DNA of 64,000 bases from Demequina sp. NBRC 110056 (GCF_002090155.1 NZ_BBRM01000002.1:620001-684000); one strand, 5' to 3'; numbered from the stretch's first letter, positions 30,963 through 43,471 are shown. Numbers and translations are program-made. Notes: generated from the letters alone by a model not told the origin.

Positions 30963-31921
30963 GGTCTCCCCAGCAGGTAGTGGTGGTCGTGGAAGCCGGT
31001 CACGCGCCAGCCGCGGTCGAGCAGCGGCACCATCGCGCCGCGTACGGCGCCGCGCCACCGCGCCGCCTGCGGCGCGTTCGTCGCGCGCAGGGCTTCGATG
31101 TCCGGCGGAACGGCGATCGTCAGCACGTCTGCGGTGGGGTCGGGCACGACGGGTCGCGGCTCGCCGTCGCCGTCCGCTCGCAGCGCCGATGCGCTGGTGG
31201 GCGCCGGTGCGGTCGTGGCAGACTGTGCGGTCGTGGCGGCCGATGCGGTCGTCGGGTTCGACAGAGTCGTGCCCGTCAGGTCTGGGTCGGCCTCGGCGAG
31301 CTCCCGCATCGGGTCACCGTGCGTCGCGCCTCCCGTGGCGACTCTGGTGCCCGCGTCGGGACGAGGACCGCCCGAATCGCTGTCGACGGCCCAGCGCACG
31401 AGCAGGCGGTCGCTGCCCTGGCCGGCGTTCACGCCGTCGCTCATGTCGCCGTAGAAGTCGACGAGGTACTCGGCCACGTCGACGCCGAGCCGGGAGAGGT
31501 TGAAGGCGGCGTTGCGCGACACGAGCGGGTCGAAGGTCCAGGTGATGGCGCTCAGTCCGAGGTCGTGCGCCCAGGCGCGCTGGTGAAGCTTCATCGCCAT
31601 GCCGATGCCGCGCCTCTCGGTCCCGGGCGCGACGCCCGCGACGTGCGAGTGGAGGGTCTGCCCCAGCGGCTGCGCGAAGTAGCCGATGCACGCGCCGAGC
31701 ATGCGCCCCGACTGTCCGCTCGGCGCTTGACGTGAGTCGAAGGCGCCGGCGACGTAGGCACCGCTGTGGCGCAGCGCGATCATCAGCGGCGGCTCGACCG
31801 TCGCGGTGCCCCAGATCGAGGCCAGCAGGTCTGCGGCAGCGGCGACCTCGGCCGGCTCGAGCAGGCGGATCTCGACGCCGGCGCGGGCCGCGGCCGCCTC
31901 CGCTTCCTCGTGCGCGGTCAC
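30959..31921 (-). CDS. GNAT-type acyltransferase of the racemase operon (COG3375-like)
   Basis: A 320-aa protein. Residues 17-175 form the GNAT domain; the acyl-CoA loop is VAPGTERRGIGMAMK (97-111), followed by ITWTFDPLVSRNAAFNLSRLG, a motif of the COG3375-like group often found beside N-acylamino-acid racemases. In that pathway it would succinylate D-amino acids. An Ala/Thr-rich linker (about residues 212-250) links to a C-terminal part with DVLTIAVPPDIEALR. Start is GTG 31921, overlapping the M20 stop as GTGA. Specificity is inferred from context. Confidence 0.82.
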   Translation of the reverse strand: MTAHEEAEAAAARAGVEIRLLEPAEVAAAADLLASIWGTATVEPPLMIALRHSGAYVAGAFDSRQAPSGQSGRMLGACIGYFAQPLGQTLHSHVAGVAPGTERRGIGMAMKLHQRAWAHDLGLSAITWTFDPLVSRNAAFNLSRLGVDVAEYLVDFYGDMSDGVNAGQGSDRLLVRWAVDSDSGGPRPDAGTRVATGGATHGDPMRELAEADPDLTGTTLSNPTTASAATTAQSATTAPAPTSASALRADGDGEPRPVVPDPTADVLTIAVPPDIEALRATNAPQAARWRGAVRGAMVPLLDRGWRVTGFHDHHYLLGRP

Positions 31922-33141
31922 GGGGCGGTGCCCGCCGTCGAGGCACTGGCAGAGCCTGTGCCGTGACTCTCCGACGGTGACGGGTCGGGTGCCGATGCGC
32001 CCAGCAGGTCCTCGATCACGAGCGCGAGCAGCGCCGTGCGGTGAGCCACGTGCTCGATGAGGACGTGCTCGTCCTCGGCGTGCGCTCCCCCGCCCACGCC
32101 GCCGAGCCCGTCGAGCGTCGGCACGCCGATCCCGGCCGTGAAGTTGCCGTCCGAGGCCCCGCCGACGGAGCAGTCCGCGAGGTCGTGGACCCCGGCGGCC
32201 GGCGCGGCGCGCTGCGCACGGCCGAAGAGGTCCGCAGCCATCGCGCGCTCGAGCGGCGGTCGGTTGATCCCGCCAGACACCTCGAGCCGCGCGTCGTCGA
32301 GCACGGGCTCGAGCTGCCGGATCGCGGCATCGACGCGCTCGAGCTCGGCCGCGGTGCGGGCGCGCACGTCGACGTCGACGGACGCTGCGGCAGGGACGGT
32401 GTTGAGCGTCGTGCCGATGCGCCCGGAGGTCGGAGTCACTGTGGTGCCCGCGTCCGGGTCGGCGAGCGCTGCGATCGCGTGGATCTGGTGGGCGAGCTCG
32501 ATGCCGGCGTTGACGCCTCGCTCGGGCTCGAGCCCGGCATGGGCGGCACGGCCGGTCACGGCGACCGTGTACATCGAGGTGCCCTTGCGCTCGGTCTTGA
32601 GCGCGCCGCCGGGGCCCGAGGCCTCGAGCACCAGCACGGCATCCGCCTCCCGGGCCTCCTCCTCGAGCAGGTGACGCGACCGGGTCGACCCGGTCTCCTC
32701 ATCCCCTGTGACGAGGATCGTCACGTCCGCCACCGCATCGGCCCCCCGCAGTGCGGCGAGGGCCGCGACGGCGTGAGTGGCCTGCACGAGGCCGATCGCC
32801 ATGTCGAAGCAGCCGGGCCCCCGCAGGAGGCCGCCGTCAGTCGAGAAGGGCAGGCGCGCGAGGGTGCCCAGCGGCCAGACCGTGTCGTGGTGGCCGAGCA
32901 GCAGCACCCGCGACGGTCCTCCCGTGCGCCACCGCAGGGTGATGCCTCCGTCGACCTCGATGCGCTGCGGCTCGGACGGCAGGCCCACCTCGGCGAGCCG
33001 CGCGCCGAGCACCTCGGCGACGACGTCGGCGCTGCGGGCGTTCGCGGCTGCGTCCTCGGACGGAGACTCGCACTCGATGATGCGGCGCACGTCCTCGAGC
33101 ATCGCGGGCAGTCGGGCCTGGCAGTCGTCGAGCAGGGTCAC
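31918..33141 (-). CDS. M20 family metallopeptidase / N-acyl amino acid hydrolase
   Basis: A 407-aa zinc hydrolase of the carboxypeptidase G2-like M20 family. Metal ligands are visible in GHHDTV (His84, Asp86), GCFDMA (Asp113), GDEETGS (Glu148-Glu149) and EASGP, with the dimerisation domain at about residues 180-290. In the racemase pathway the M20 partner removes the succinyl group from N-succinyl-L-amino acids. Start is GTG 33141. First gene of the three-gene overlapping operon; the ABM-domain gene lies 49 bp upstream on the same strand. Confidence 0.88.
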   Translation of the reverse strand: MTLLDDCQARLPAMLEDVRRIIECESPSEDAAANARSADVVAEVLGARLAEVGLPSEPQRIEVDGGITLRWRTGGPSRVLLLGHHDTVWPLGTLARLPFSTDGGLLRGPGCFDMAIGLVQATHAVAALAALRGADAVADVTILVTGDEETGSTRSRHLLEEEAREADAVLVLEASGPGGALKTERKGTSMYTVAVTGRAAHAGLEPERGVNAGIELAHQIHAIAALADPDAGTTVTPTSGRIGTTLNTVPAAASVDVDVRARTAAELERVDAAIRQLEPVLDDARLEVSGGINRPPLERAMAADLFGRAQRAAPAAGVHDLADCSVGGASDGNFTAGIGVPTLDGLGGVGGGAHAEDEHVLIEHVAHRTALLALVIEDLLGASAPDPSPSESHGTGSASASTAGTAP

Positions 33142-33190
33142 CGTGCCATCGTGTCAGATGGCGCGTGACGCGGGTGTTTCGCGCTCCCGG

Positions 33191-33466
33191 CTAGCGCGGC
33201 TCGGTCTCGACTCTGGACTCGAACCCCGCGATGTGGGGCCTGCCACGCGCGATCGCCTCCTGCACCTGTGGAAGTGCGAGCGATGCCTGGTGATCTTCCC
33301 GGGAGCGCCAGTGCTCGACGACCCAGACCACGTCAGGGTCCTGGGCGTCCGCGGCGATCGCGTAGAGCACGTTGCCCGGCAGGCCCTCGCTCCCTGCTGT
33401 CAGCGCCTCGATCAGCTCTTCGCGGTGGCCGGACACCGCCCGCATCGCTCCGATGAGTCCGTACAT
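33191..33466 (-). CDS. ABM-domain (antibiotic biosynthesis monooxygenase-like) protein
   Basis: A 91-aa protein starting MYGLIGAMRAVSGHREELIE and containing VVEHWRSREDHQASL, the usual C-terminal half of the ABM fold. Members range from quinol monooxygenase YgiN to heme-degrading enzymes; nothing here decides which. The start is ATG 33466, six nt after GGAGG, a strong ribosome-binding site; the upstream in-frame methionine has none. Same strand as the M20 gene and possibly co-transcribed. Confidence 0.85.
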   Translation of the reverse strand: MYGLIGAMRAVSGHREELIEALTAGSEGLPGNVLYAIAADAQDPDVVWVVEHWRSREDHQASLALPQVQEAIARGRPHIAGFESRVETEPR

Positions 33467-33772
33467 GGCATTCCTCCGGGTCGGCTTCCTCTTCAACCGT
33501 AGCGGTGACAACGAGCAACCACCTGGGATCGCCGGCCGCGCAGAAGCGACAGCGAGGCACCATCTGGACGCTCAGGCAGGGAAGGCGACGGACGAGGCAG
33601 GGTCCCGACCGCGCGGGGTGGGACCAGGATCGCGCGAGGACCCGGGATCCCGACGGCGCGGGGCGGGAGCCCGGGGTGCGCGAGGACCTGGGGTCCCGAC
33701 CGCGCGGGGTTGGGAGCCCGGCGCCCGGCTAGCACCGCGCACGGCTTGCGCCGCCGCGAGGCTGTCCTGCGC
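33467..33772. repeat. Gene-free spacer with degenerate 45-bp tandem repeats
   Basis: A 306-bp gap between argH and the ABM gene. From about 33600 to 33720 there are three copies of a roughly 45-bp GC-rich unit with the core GGTCCCGACCGCGCGGGG followed by GCGCGAGGACC (33600, 33644, 33690). The core is itself partly palindromic. No protein-coding gene is supported here. It may include the argH transcript end. Confidence 0.7.
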
Positions 33773-36468
<2,696 letters not shown>

Positions 36469-36526
36469 GTGTGTTGCTTCCTTGTCTTTCTCGATGCTGC
36501 TGTGTGAGAACTCAGTGATGGAACTG

Positions 36527-37018
36527 TCAGTGGTGGGCCCCGCCGGCCGCCCGGTCGAGGAACTTCTGCGCCAGCCGCATCCCGCCGTCGGGGTCGCGGG
36601 TGATGATCATGAGCGTGTCGTCGCCCGCGACGGTGCCGACGATGTCCGCGTCGTCGTGGCTGTCGATCGCGCTCGCGAGGTACTGGGCCGCGCCCGACGG
36701 CGTGCGGATCACGGTCAGGTTCGCGGAGCCGTCCGCGCTGAACAGGAGCTCACCGCACAGTCGGGTGAGGCGCTGCTCCGTGTCCTCGCCGGCGGACATC
36801 GACTCGCTGGTCGCGTAGACGTGGCCACCGTGGGCGCCGCGGACCTTGACCGCGCCGATGTCGACGAGGTCGCGCGACAGCGTCGCCTGCGTCACGGTGA
36901 TCCCCTGCGCCTCGAGCCGCACCGCGAGCTCGCCCTGCGAGTGCACGGGCTCAGCCTCGATGAGGCGGCGGATGAGCGCCTGGCGCGCGGCCTTGGTCGC
37001 GGGGATGGTCTGCGGCAT
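36527..37018 (-). CDS. argR: ArgR arginine repressor
   Basis: A 163-aa regulator with an N-terminal winged helix ([20 protein letters not shown], then SRDL) and a C-terminal hexamerisation and arginine-binding domain with [12 protein letters not shown]. It represses arginine genes when arginine is bound, and here sits inside the operon it should control. Two consecutive ATGs are available; the second (37018) is chosen because GGAG is 5 nt upstream of it and only 2 nt from the first. It overlaps the argF stop. Confidence 0.96.
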   Translation of the reverse strand: MPQTIPATKAARQALIRRLIEAEPVHSQGELAVRLEAQGITVTQATLSRDLVDIGAVKVRGAHGGHVYATSESMSAGEDTEQRLTRLCGELLFSADGSANLTVIRTPSGAAQYLASAIDSHDDADIVGTVAGDDTLMIITRDPDGGMRLAQKFLDRAAGGAHH

Positions 37019-37947
37019 CATCGCTCCGCCAACCAGCTCAGCACCGCCTTCTGGGCGTGCAGGCGGTACTCGGCCTCGAGCCACACGAGCGACTGCTCGC
37101 CGTCGAGGGCCGATGCGGTGATCTCCTTCCCGCGGTACGCGGGCAGGCAGTGGAGGACGTGGGCACCGGGAGCGGCCAGCTCGAGCGAGCTGGCGTTGAC
37201 CTGGTACGGCGCGAACACGGCCTCGCGCTCGGCCTTCTGGGCCTCGTCACCCATCGACACCCAGGTATCCGTCGCGATGATGTCCGCGCCACGCACGGCC
37301 TCGTCGTGGCTGTGGGTGACGGTCACGGATCCGCCGGTGGACTCCGCGATCGCCTCCGCGCGGGCGACGATGTCCGCGTCGGGCAGGTAGCCCTCCGGGG
37401 TGCCGATGCGCACGTGCAGCCCGGCGGTCGCGCCGCCCACGAGGTAGGAGTGGGCCATGTTGTTGGCGCCGTCACCCACGTACGCCAGGTCCAGCCCGGC
37501 GAGGGAGCTCACCCCACCGCGCGCATCGGCCACGGCGGCGAGGTCGGCAAGGATCTGGCACGGGTGGAACTCGTCCGTGAGGGCGTTGACGACCGGCACC
37601 GACGAGTGCGCGGCCATCTCCTCGATGCGGTCCTGGCCATAGGTGCGCCACACGATGGCGCTGACCTGACGCTCGAGGACGCGGGCGGTGTCCGCCACGG
37701 ACTCCCCACGGCCCATCTGCGAGGTGGAGGCGTCGATGACGAGCGGGTAGCCGCCCAGCTCGGCGACGCCCGCGGAGAACGACACCCGCGTGCGGGTGGA
37801 GTGCTTGTCGAAGATGATCGCGACGGCCTTGGGGCCGACGAACGGCTGAACCTTGTAGCGATCCTTGCGCAGCTCGAGCGCGAGCTCGAGGATCTCGCGC
37901 TGCTCCGCTGGCGTGACGTCGTCGTCGCGCAGGAAGTGACGCGTCAT
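37018..37947 (-). CDS. argF: ArgF ornithine carbamoyltransferase
   Basis: A 309-aa enzyme forming citrulline from ornithine and carbamoyl phosphate. The carbamoyl-phosphate motif is KHSTRTRVSF; the others are HPCQILADL and HCLPAYR (ornithine site). Start ATG 37947 overlaps the argD stop as ATGA; the longer reading upstream shadows argD. Confidence 0.97.
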   Translation of the reverse strand: MTRHFLRDDDVTPAEQREILELALELRKDRYKVQPFVGPKAVAIIFDKHSTRTRVSFSAGVAELGGYPLVIDASTSQMGRGESVADTARVLERQVSAIVWRTYGQDRIEEMAAHSSVPVVNALTDEFHPCQILADLAAVADARGGVSSLAGLDLAYVGDGANNMAHSYLVGGATAGLHVRIGTPEGYLPDADIVARAEAIAESTGGSVTVTHSHDEAVRGADIIATDTWVSMGDEAQKAEREAVFAPYQVNASSLELAAPGAHVLHCLPAYRGKEITASALDGEQSLVWLEAEYRLHAQKAVLSWLAER

Positions 37948-39197
37948 GACTCGCCGCCCTTCTCGAGGTCCGGGGTCAGAGGGTGGGCCGCGAGGTAGCC
38001 CTCGAGCCACGTCAGGAAGGTGTCCGCCTCCGCCTTGGTGAGGGTGAGTGCGGGCACGAGACGGAGCGTGTCGAGCGACGGCGGGTTGACGATGAAGCCC
38101 GAGGCCACGGCGGCCTGGGCGATCTCTGCCGACTGCGGCGCCGCGAGGCCGATGCCGAGCAGCAGCCCCTCGCCACGCACCTCGACCACGCCGTCCATCG
38201 CCTCGAGCCGCTCACGCAGGTGGGCTCCGACGGTCTTGACGTTGGCGATGAGGTCCTCGTCCTCGATGACGCGCAAGGTCGCAAGGGCCGCGGCGGCGGC
38301 GAGCGGGTTGCCGCCGAAGGTGGTGCCGTGCTCGCCCTTGCCGAGCATCGAGCCCGGCCCCTCGCCGAACGCGATGACCGCGCCCACGGGGAAGCCGCCG
38401 CCGAGTCCCTTCGCGAGGGTCATGACGTCGGGCTGGATGCCGTGGAGCTGGTGCGCGAACCAGGCACCGGTGCGCGCGACGCCCGTCTGGACCTCGTCGA
38501 GGATCAGCAGAGCCTCGTGCCGGCGGGTGAGCGCGCGGGCGAGCGCGAGGTAGGCGTGCGAGAGCGGGATGACGCCGGCCTCGCCCTGGATCGGCTCGAG
38601 CACGATCGCGGAGAGGTCGCCCGCGGCCGCGGAGACGGCCTCGGCGAGCGCCTGCTCGTCGTTCGGCGGGACGAACACCACATCGCCGATGAGCGGCGCG
38701 AAGGGGGCGCGGTACGCCTCCTTGTGGGTGAGCGCGAGCGCACCCGTGGAGCGGCCGTGGAAGCCGCCCTCGAGCGCGATGATGGTGCCCTTGCCCGTCT
38801 TGCGGGCCATCTTGATCGCGGCCTCGTTGGCCTCGGTGCCCGAGTTCGCGAAGAACACCCGCGAGCCCGACGGCGCGTGGGCGAGGTCGAGCAGCCGCTC
38901 GGCGAGGGCGATCTGCGGCTCGGTCGCGAAGAAGTTGGAGGTGTGCGACAGCGTCGCGGCCTGGTGCGCGATCGCCTCGACCCAGGCGGGGTGGCCATGG
39001 CCGAGCGCGTTGACGGCGATGCCGCCCAGGAGGTCGAGGTAGCGGTTGCCGTCCGCGTCCCAGACGTACGAGCCCTCTCCCCGGGTCAGCATGCGCATCG
39101 GCACGCCGAACGTGCCCATGAGCGAGTGGCCGTAGCGCTGGAGCGCGACGGCGCCCTTCTCGAGGCCGGCCTCGCCGTGGCTGAACAGGTCGCTCAT
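37944..39197 (-). CDS. argD: ArgD acetylornithine aminotransferase
   Basis: A 417-aa class III PLP aminotransferase converting N-acetylglutamate semialdehyde to N-acetylornithine. The PLP lysine lies in MTLAKGLGGGFPVGA, preceded by LLILDEVQTGVARTG with the cofactor-binding Asp. An N-terminal RYGHSLMGTFGVP is typical of ArgD. ATG 39197 is one base after the argB stop. Confidence 0.96.
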   Translation of the reverse strand: MSDLFSHGEAGLEKGAVALQRYGHSLMGTFGVPMRMLTRGEGSYVWDADGNRYLDLLGGIAVNALGHGHPAWVEAIAHQAATLSHTSNFFATEPQIALAERLLDLAHAPSGSRVFFANSGTEANEAAIKMARKTGKGTIIALEGGFHGRSTGALALTHKEAYRAPFAPLIGDVVFVPPNDEQALAEAVSAAAGDLSAIVLEPIQGEAGVIPLSHAYLALARALTRRHEALLILDEVQTGVARTGAWFAHQLHGIQPDVMTLAKGLGGGFPVGAVIAFGEGPGSMLGKGEHGTTFGGNPLAAAAALATLRVIEDEDLIANVKTVGAHLRERLEAMDGVVEVRGEGLLLGIGLAAPQSAEIAQAAVASGFIVNPPSLDTLRLVPALTLTKAEADTFLTWLEGYLAAHPLTPDLEKGGES

Positions 39198-39198
39198 G

Positions 39199-40116
39199 TC
39201 AGCCCCACAGGTCCACGTCGTCGGGCCGGACCATGGTGCCGATGCCGGAGGTCGTGAAGATCTCGGTGAGGATCGAGTGCGGCTCGCGGCCGTCGATGAT
39301 GTGCGCCTGGGGCACGCCTCCGCGCACGGCGCGCAGGCACGCCTCCATCTTGGGCACCATGCCGGACGCGAGCGAGGGCAGCAGCTTCTCGACGTCGGTC
39401 GCGTGGATGCGGCGCACGAGCGAGTCGCGGTCGGGCCAGTTCGCGTACAGGCCCTCGACGTCGGTGAGCATGATGAGCTTGCGGGCGCGCAGCGCGACGG
39501 CGATCGCCGCGGCCGCGGTGTCCGCGTTGACGTTGAGAACCGTCGTGGGGTCGTCCATGTCGGGCGCGACCGTGCTGACCACGGGGATGCGGCCGGCGTC
39601 GATGATGTCCTGCACGGCGGCGGGGTTGACCTTGATGACGTCGCCGACCTGGCCGACGTCGACGAGCTTGCCGTCGATCTCCGCGTGGCGGCGCTTGGCC
39701 TGCAGCAGGCCCGCGTCCTCGCCCGACAGGCCCACCGCGAGGGGACCGTGGTCGTTGATGAGGCCCACGAGCTCGCGCGACACGGAGCCGGTGAGCACCA
39801 TGCGGACCACGTCCATCGCCTCGGGCGTGGTGACCCGGAGGCCGCCGCGGAACTCGGACTCGATGCCGAGCTTGGTGAGCATCTCCGAGATCTGCGGGCC
39901 GCCGCCGTGCACGACGACCGGGTACAGGCCGAGAAGTCGCAGGTGGACGATGTCCTGGGCGAAGGCGGCCTTGAGGGTGTCGTCGACCATGGCGTTGCCG
40001 CCGTACTTGATGACGACGGTCGCGCCCTTGAAGGACTCGATCCACGGCATGGCGTCGATGAGGACGCCCACCTTCTGGGACGGGGTGAGGTCGGGATAGT
40101 CGATGTCGTGTGTCAT
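39199..40116 (-). CDS. argB: ArgB acetylglutamate kinase
   Basis: A 305-aa amino-acid kinase. Visible motifs are [13 protein letters not shown] near the N-terminus, [13 protein letters not shown] and [15 protein letters not shown]. The N-terminal helix ahead of the kinase domain is present, as in arginine-inhibited hexameric NAGKs, so feedback inhibition by arginine is likely. ATG 40116 overlaps the argJ stop by 4 bp. Confidence 0.97.
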   Translation of the reverse strand: MTHDIDYPDLTPSQKVGVLIDAMPWIESFKGATVVIKYGGNAMVDDTLKAAFAQDIVHLRLLGLYPVVVHGGGPQISEMLTKLGIESEFRGGLRVTTPEAMDVVRMVLTGSVSRELVGLINDHGPLAVGLSGEDAGLLQAKRRHAEIDGKLVDVGQVGDVIKVNPAAVQDIIDAGRIPVVSTVAPDMDDPTTVLNVNADTAAAAIAVALRARKLIMLTDVEGLYANWPDRDSLVRRIHATDVEKLLPSLASGMVPKMEACLRAVRGGVPQAHIIDGREPHSILTEIFTTSGIGTMVRPDDVDLWG

Positions 40117-41288
40117 GAGGAGTACGCGCTGTTCTCGTGGACGTAGTCGTGGGTGAGGTCGTTGGTCCAGACGGTCGCCGAGGCGTCGCCCGCCTTGAGG
40201 TCGACGACGACCTGGACCTCGCGGCCCGTGAGGTCGACGAGGTCGCGGTCGTCGCCCACGCCGGCGTCGCGGCACACCTGCACGCCGTTGACGACGACGT
40301 CGATGGTGCGCGGGTCGTACGGGGCGACCGCCTCGGGGACGGTGCCCGCGGCCGAGATGATCCGGCCCCAGTTGGGGTCGTTGCCGAAGATCGCGGTCTT
40401 GAAGAGGTTCGAGCGGGTGATCGCGCGGGCGACGGCCTCGGCCGCGGCCTCGGTGGTCGCGTTCTCGACGGTCACCGCGATGTCGTGGGCCGCGCCCTCG
40501 GCGTCCGCCACCAGCTGGCGGGACAGGCTCGCCAGCACGTCGGTGAGCTCGGCCTCGAACGCGCTCGCGTCGGGTGCCGACCCCGACGCGCCTGAGGCGA
40601 GCAAGAGCACGGTGTCGTTGGTCGACATGCACCCGTCGGAGTCGACCCGGTTGAGGGTGCGGGAGACGGCCGATGCGAGGGCCGCCTTGGCCGTGGCCGC
40701 GTCGATCTGCGCGTCGGTGGTGACGACGCACAGCATGGTCGCCATGCCGGGAGCGAGCATGCCCGCGCCCTTGGCCATGCCGCCGACGGTCCAGCCGTCC
40801 CGGCCGGCCACGGCGGTCTTCGACACGGAGTCGGTGGTCATGATGCCCTCGGCGGCGTCCTGGCCGCCGTCGGCGCTGAGCCCGGCGATCGCGGCATCCG
40901 CTCCGGCGAGCAGCGTGTCCATCGGCAGGCGCACGCCGATCAGGCCCGTGGAGCAGACGGCGACATCGCCAGAGGCGACGTCGCGGCCGGTGGCCTGCAG
41001 CGCGGTCGCGAGGTACTCCGCCGTGCGGTGCGTGTCCGCGAAGCCCTCGGGGCCGGTGCACGCGTTCGCGCCGCCGGAGTTGAGGACCACGGCGTCGACG
41101 CGGCCGTCCGAGGCGACCTCGCGCGACCAGGTGACGGGCGCCGCCTCGATGCGGTTGGTCGTGAAGACGCCCGCGGCGACCTTCACGGGGCCGTCGTTCA
41201 CGACGACGGTGACGTCCTTGGCGCCGGTGGACTTGATCCCGGCGGCGACACCTGCGGCGACGAAGCCCTGTGCTGCGGTGACGCTCAC
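40113..41288 (-). CDS. argJ: ArgJ glutamate N-acetyltransferase / ornithine acetyltransferase
   Basis: A 391-aa Ntn-type enzyme that recycles the acetyl group from acetylornithine to glutamate. It self-cleaves before the Thr of the MATML segment in [14 protein letters not shown] to give alpha and beta chains. [11 protein letters not shown] and [10 protein letters not shown] are further motifs. Start is GTG 41288, overlapping the argC stop as GTGA. No separate argA or argE is seen in the operon, consistent with the cyclic pathway. Confidence 0.97.
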   Translation of the reverse strand: MSVTAAQGFVAAGVAAGIKSTGAKDVTVVVNDGPVKVAAGVFTTNRIEAAPVTWSREVASDGRVDAVVLNSGGANACTGPEGFADTHRTAEYLATALQATGRDVASGDVAVCSTGLIGVRLPMDTLLAGADAAIAGLSADGGQDAAEGIMTTDSVSKTAVAGRDGWTVGGMAKGAGMLAPGMATMLCVVTTDAQIDAATAKAALASAVSRTLNRVDSDGCMSTNDTVLLLASGASGSAPDASAFEAELTDVLASLSRQLVADAEGAAHDIAVTVENATTEAAAEAVARAITRSNLFKTAIFGNDPNWGRIISAAGTVPEAVAPYDPRTIDVVVNGVQVCRDAGVGDDRDLVDLTGREVQVVVDLKAGDASATVWTNDLTHDYVHENSAYSS

Positions 41289-42328
41289 GGTGCGACTCCC
41301 AACGTCTGCAGGCCCGTGGTCTCGTGGACTCCCAAGGCGAGGTTCATCGACTGCAGCGCCGCGCCAGCGGTGCCCTTGACGAGGTTGTCGATCGCGCTGA
41401 TGACGACGACGCGGCCTGCCTTGGCGTCGACCGTGACCTGGACCAGGCATGTGTTCGCACCGAGCGTGGCCGCGGTCGTGGGCCACTGCCCCTCGGGCAG
41501 CAGGTGGACGAACGGCTCGTCGGCGTAGGCGGTCTCCCAGGCGGCGCGCACCTGCTCGGCGTCGACGCCGGCGGCCAGCGGCGCTGTCACGGTCGCGAGG
41601 ATGCCGCGAGCCATCGGCACGAGCGTGGGGGTGAAGCTGATCCGCACGTCGTCGCCACCCGCGCTGGTGAGGTTCTGCACGATCTCCGGGATGTGGCGGT
41701 GCACTCCCCCGACGCCGTACGGGCTCACCGCGCCCAGGCCCTCGGAGGCGAGCAGGTTGGTCGCGAGCTTCTTGCCGGCGCCCGAGTAGCCGTTCGCGAG
41801 CACCGCGACGATGTCGGTGGGGTCCACCACACCGGCCGAGATGCCCGGCTGGAGACCGAGCGTGACGGCGGTGACGTTGCAGCCGGGCACGGCGATGCGC
41901 CGGGATCCGGGGAGGTTGTCCCGCTGGCGGCCGTCGGCCGTGATGAGCTCGGGCATGCCGTAGGGCCACGTCCCGGCGTGCTCGCCGCCGTAGTACTCGG
42001 CCCAGGCCTCGGCGCTCGCGAGCCGGTGGTCGGCGCCGCAGTCGATCACGAGCGTCTCCGGCGGAAGCTGGGCGGCGATCTCGCCGCTCGCTCCGTGCGG
42101 GAGGGCCAGCACCACCACGTCGTGACCGGCGAGCGTGTCCGCCGAGGTCTCCACGATGGTGCGATCGGCGAGGGTGCGCAGGTGGGGCTGGTGCAGGCCC
42201 AGCACATCGCCTGCGCTCGAGTGCGCGGTGAGCGCGCCGAACTGCACGTCCGGGTGCTCGCTGAACACTCGGAGCACCTCACCGCCCACGTATCCGGACG
42301 CTCCAGAGACTGCCACAGAGATCGTCAT
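41285..42328 (-). CDS. argC: ArgC N-acetyl-gamma-glutamyl-phosphate reductase
   Basis: A 347-aa NADPH-dependent reductase, first gene of the operon. The nucleotide-binding GASGYVGGE, the active-site cysteine in VPGCNVTAV and the following GYSGAGKK are present. Start ATG 42328 is 7 nt after TATAGT; a second ATG at 42334 would lie almost on the -10 element. No ribosome-binding site precedes either, so a leaderless transcript beginning at 42328 fits best. Confidence 0.97.
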   Translation of the reverse strand: MTISVAVSGASGYVGGEVLRVFSEHPDVQFGALTAHSSAGDVLGLHQPHLRTLADRTIVETSADTLAGHDVVVLALPHGASGEIAAQLPPETLVIDCGADHRLASAEAWAEYYGGEHAGTWPYGMPELITADGRQRDNLPGSRRIAVPGCNVTAVTLGLQPGISAGVVDPTDIVAVLANGYSGAGKKLATNLLASEGLGAVSPYGVGGVHRHIPEIVQNLTSAGGDDVRISFTPTLVPMARGILATVTAPLAAGVDAEQVRAAWETAYADEPFVHLLPEGQWPTTAATLGANTCLVQVTVDAKAGRVVVISAIDNLVKGTAGAALQSMNLALGVHETTGLQTLGVAP

Positions 42329-42329
42329 G

Positions 42330-42347
42330 TGCATAACTATACATGCA
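42330..42347 (-). promoter_or_regulatory. ARG box over the argC promoter
   Basis: Minus strand TGCATGTATAGTTATGCA, an 18-bp palindrome with TGCAT/ATGCA arms as in ArgR operators. The -10 hexamer TATAGT (42341-42336) lies in its centre and the start codon follows 2 nt after its end. ArgR bound here would block RNA polymerase directly. A second box, often found nearby, was not recognised. Confidence 0.82.
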
Positions 42348-42423
42348 TCGGAATGCGACGGCGCATCGGCGCTACAGGCCCGGCACCAGGCGCGACGTCC
42401 GCGCCGGTGCAAGGATGGGCGTC

Positions 42424-43407
42424 ATGAAGGCGATCGTCGTGACCGAGACCGGAGACCCGCAGGTGATGAGCCTGACCGACGTGCCCGACCCGCGCATCGG
42501 CCCCGCGCAGGTTCTCGTGGACGTCGCGGCATGCGGCGTCAACTACATCGACACGTACCAGCGTTCCGGCACCTATACGGTGCAGACGCCGTTCACCCCG
42601 GGCCTCGAGGGTGCCGGCGTCGTTGCGGCGGTCGGCGCGGATGTCGACTGGGCGGCTCCCGGCGACCGCGTCGCCTGGTGCTCGACGGCGGGCTCCTACG
42701 CCGAGCGTGTCACGCTCAGCCGCGAGGACTGCTACCGGGTGCCCGAAGCCGTGGACCTCGACGTCGCCGCCGCGCTCATGCTCCAGGGCCTCACTGCGCA
42801 CTACCTGAGCGCGTCCTCGTTCCCGCTGCATCCCGGCCAGACGGCCCTGGTGCATGCGGGCGCCGGTGGCGTGGGCCTGCTGCTCACGCAGCTTGCGGTG
42901 GCGCGGGGCGCTCGCGTCATCACCACCGTGTCGAGCGACGAGAAGGAGCAGCTATCGAGGGCGGCCGGCGCCGCGGACGTGATCCGCTACGAGCGCTTCC
43001 GTGACATGGCCAGCGAGCTGCCACGCGCGGTGCGCGAGCTCACCGACGGCGTTGGCGTGGAGGTGGTCTACGACGGCGTGGGTGCATCGACGTTCGACGG
43101 GTCGCTCGACTCGCTCGCCGTGCGCGGCACGATGGTGCTGTTCGGCGGCGCGTCGGGCCAAGTGCCGGACTTCAATCTCCAGCGCCTCAACCGCGGAGGA
43201 TCCCTGTCGATCACGCGCCCCTCGATGGGCCACTTCCTGCGCACGGACGAGGAGCGCGCGTGGCGCGCGGGCGACCTGTTCTCCGCGGTCGCGGCGGGAG
43301 AGCTCGACGTGCGCATCGGCGCCACGTTCCCGTTGGCAGAGGCCGTCGCCGCCCACGAGGCCCTGCAGGGCCGTCGCACCACGGGCAAGGTGCTGCTTCA
43401 CCCCTGA
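42424..43407 (+). CDS. NADPH:quinone oxidoreductase, zinc-free MDR family (QorA-like)
   Basis: A 327-aa medium-chain dehydrogenase/reductase. NADPH-binding AGAGGVGLLLTQLAVARGA lies near residue 143; the N-terminal part has CGVNYIDTYQRSGTY and GLEGAGVVAAVG, typical of zeta-crystallin/QOR proteins, and no structural zinc cysteines are seen. It likely reduces quinones in the cytoplasm. ATG 42424 follows AAGGA by 8 nt. Divergent from argC. Confidence 0.9.
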   Translation: MKAIVVTETGDPQVMSLTDVPDPRIGPAQVLVDVAACGVNYIDTYQRSGTYTVQTPFTPGLEGAGVVAAVGADVDWAAPGDRVAWCSTAGSYAERVTLSREDCYRVPEAVDLDVAAALMLQGLTAHYLSASSFPLHPGQTALVHAGAGGVGLLLTQLAVARGARVITTVSSDEKEQLSRAAGAADVIRYERFRDMASELPRAVRELTDGVGVEVVYDGVGASTFDGSLDSLAVRGTMVLFGGASGQVPDFNLQRLNRGGSLSITRPSMGHFLRTDEERAWRAGDLFSAVAAGELDVRIGATFPLAEAVAAHEALQGRRTTGKVLLHP

Positions 43408-43471
43408 TCACGACACGGAAGCGACGCGATCCCGACACGCGCCCGACATACTTCCACGGCACAATGGCGCC

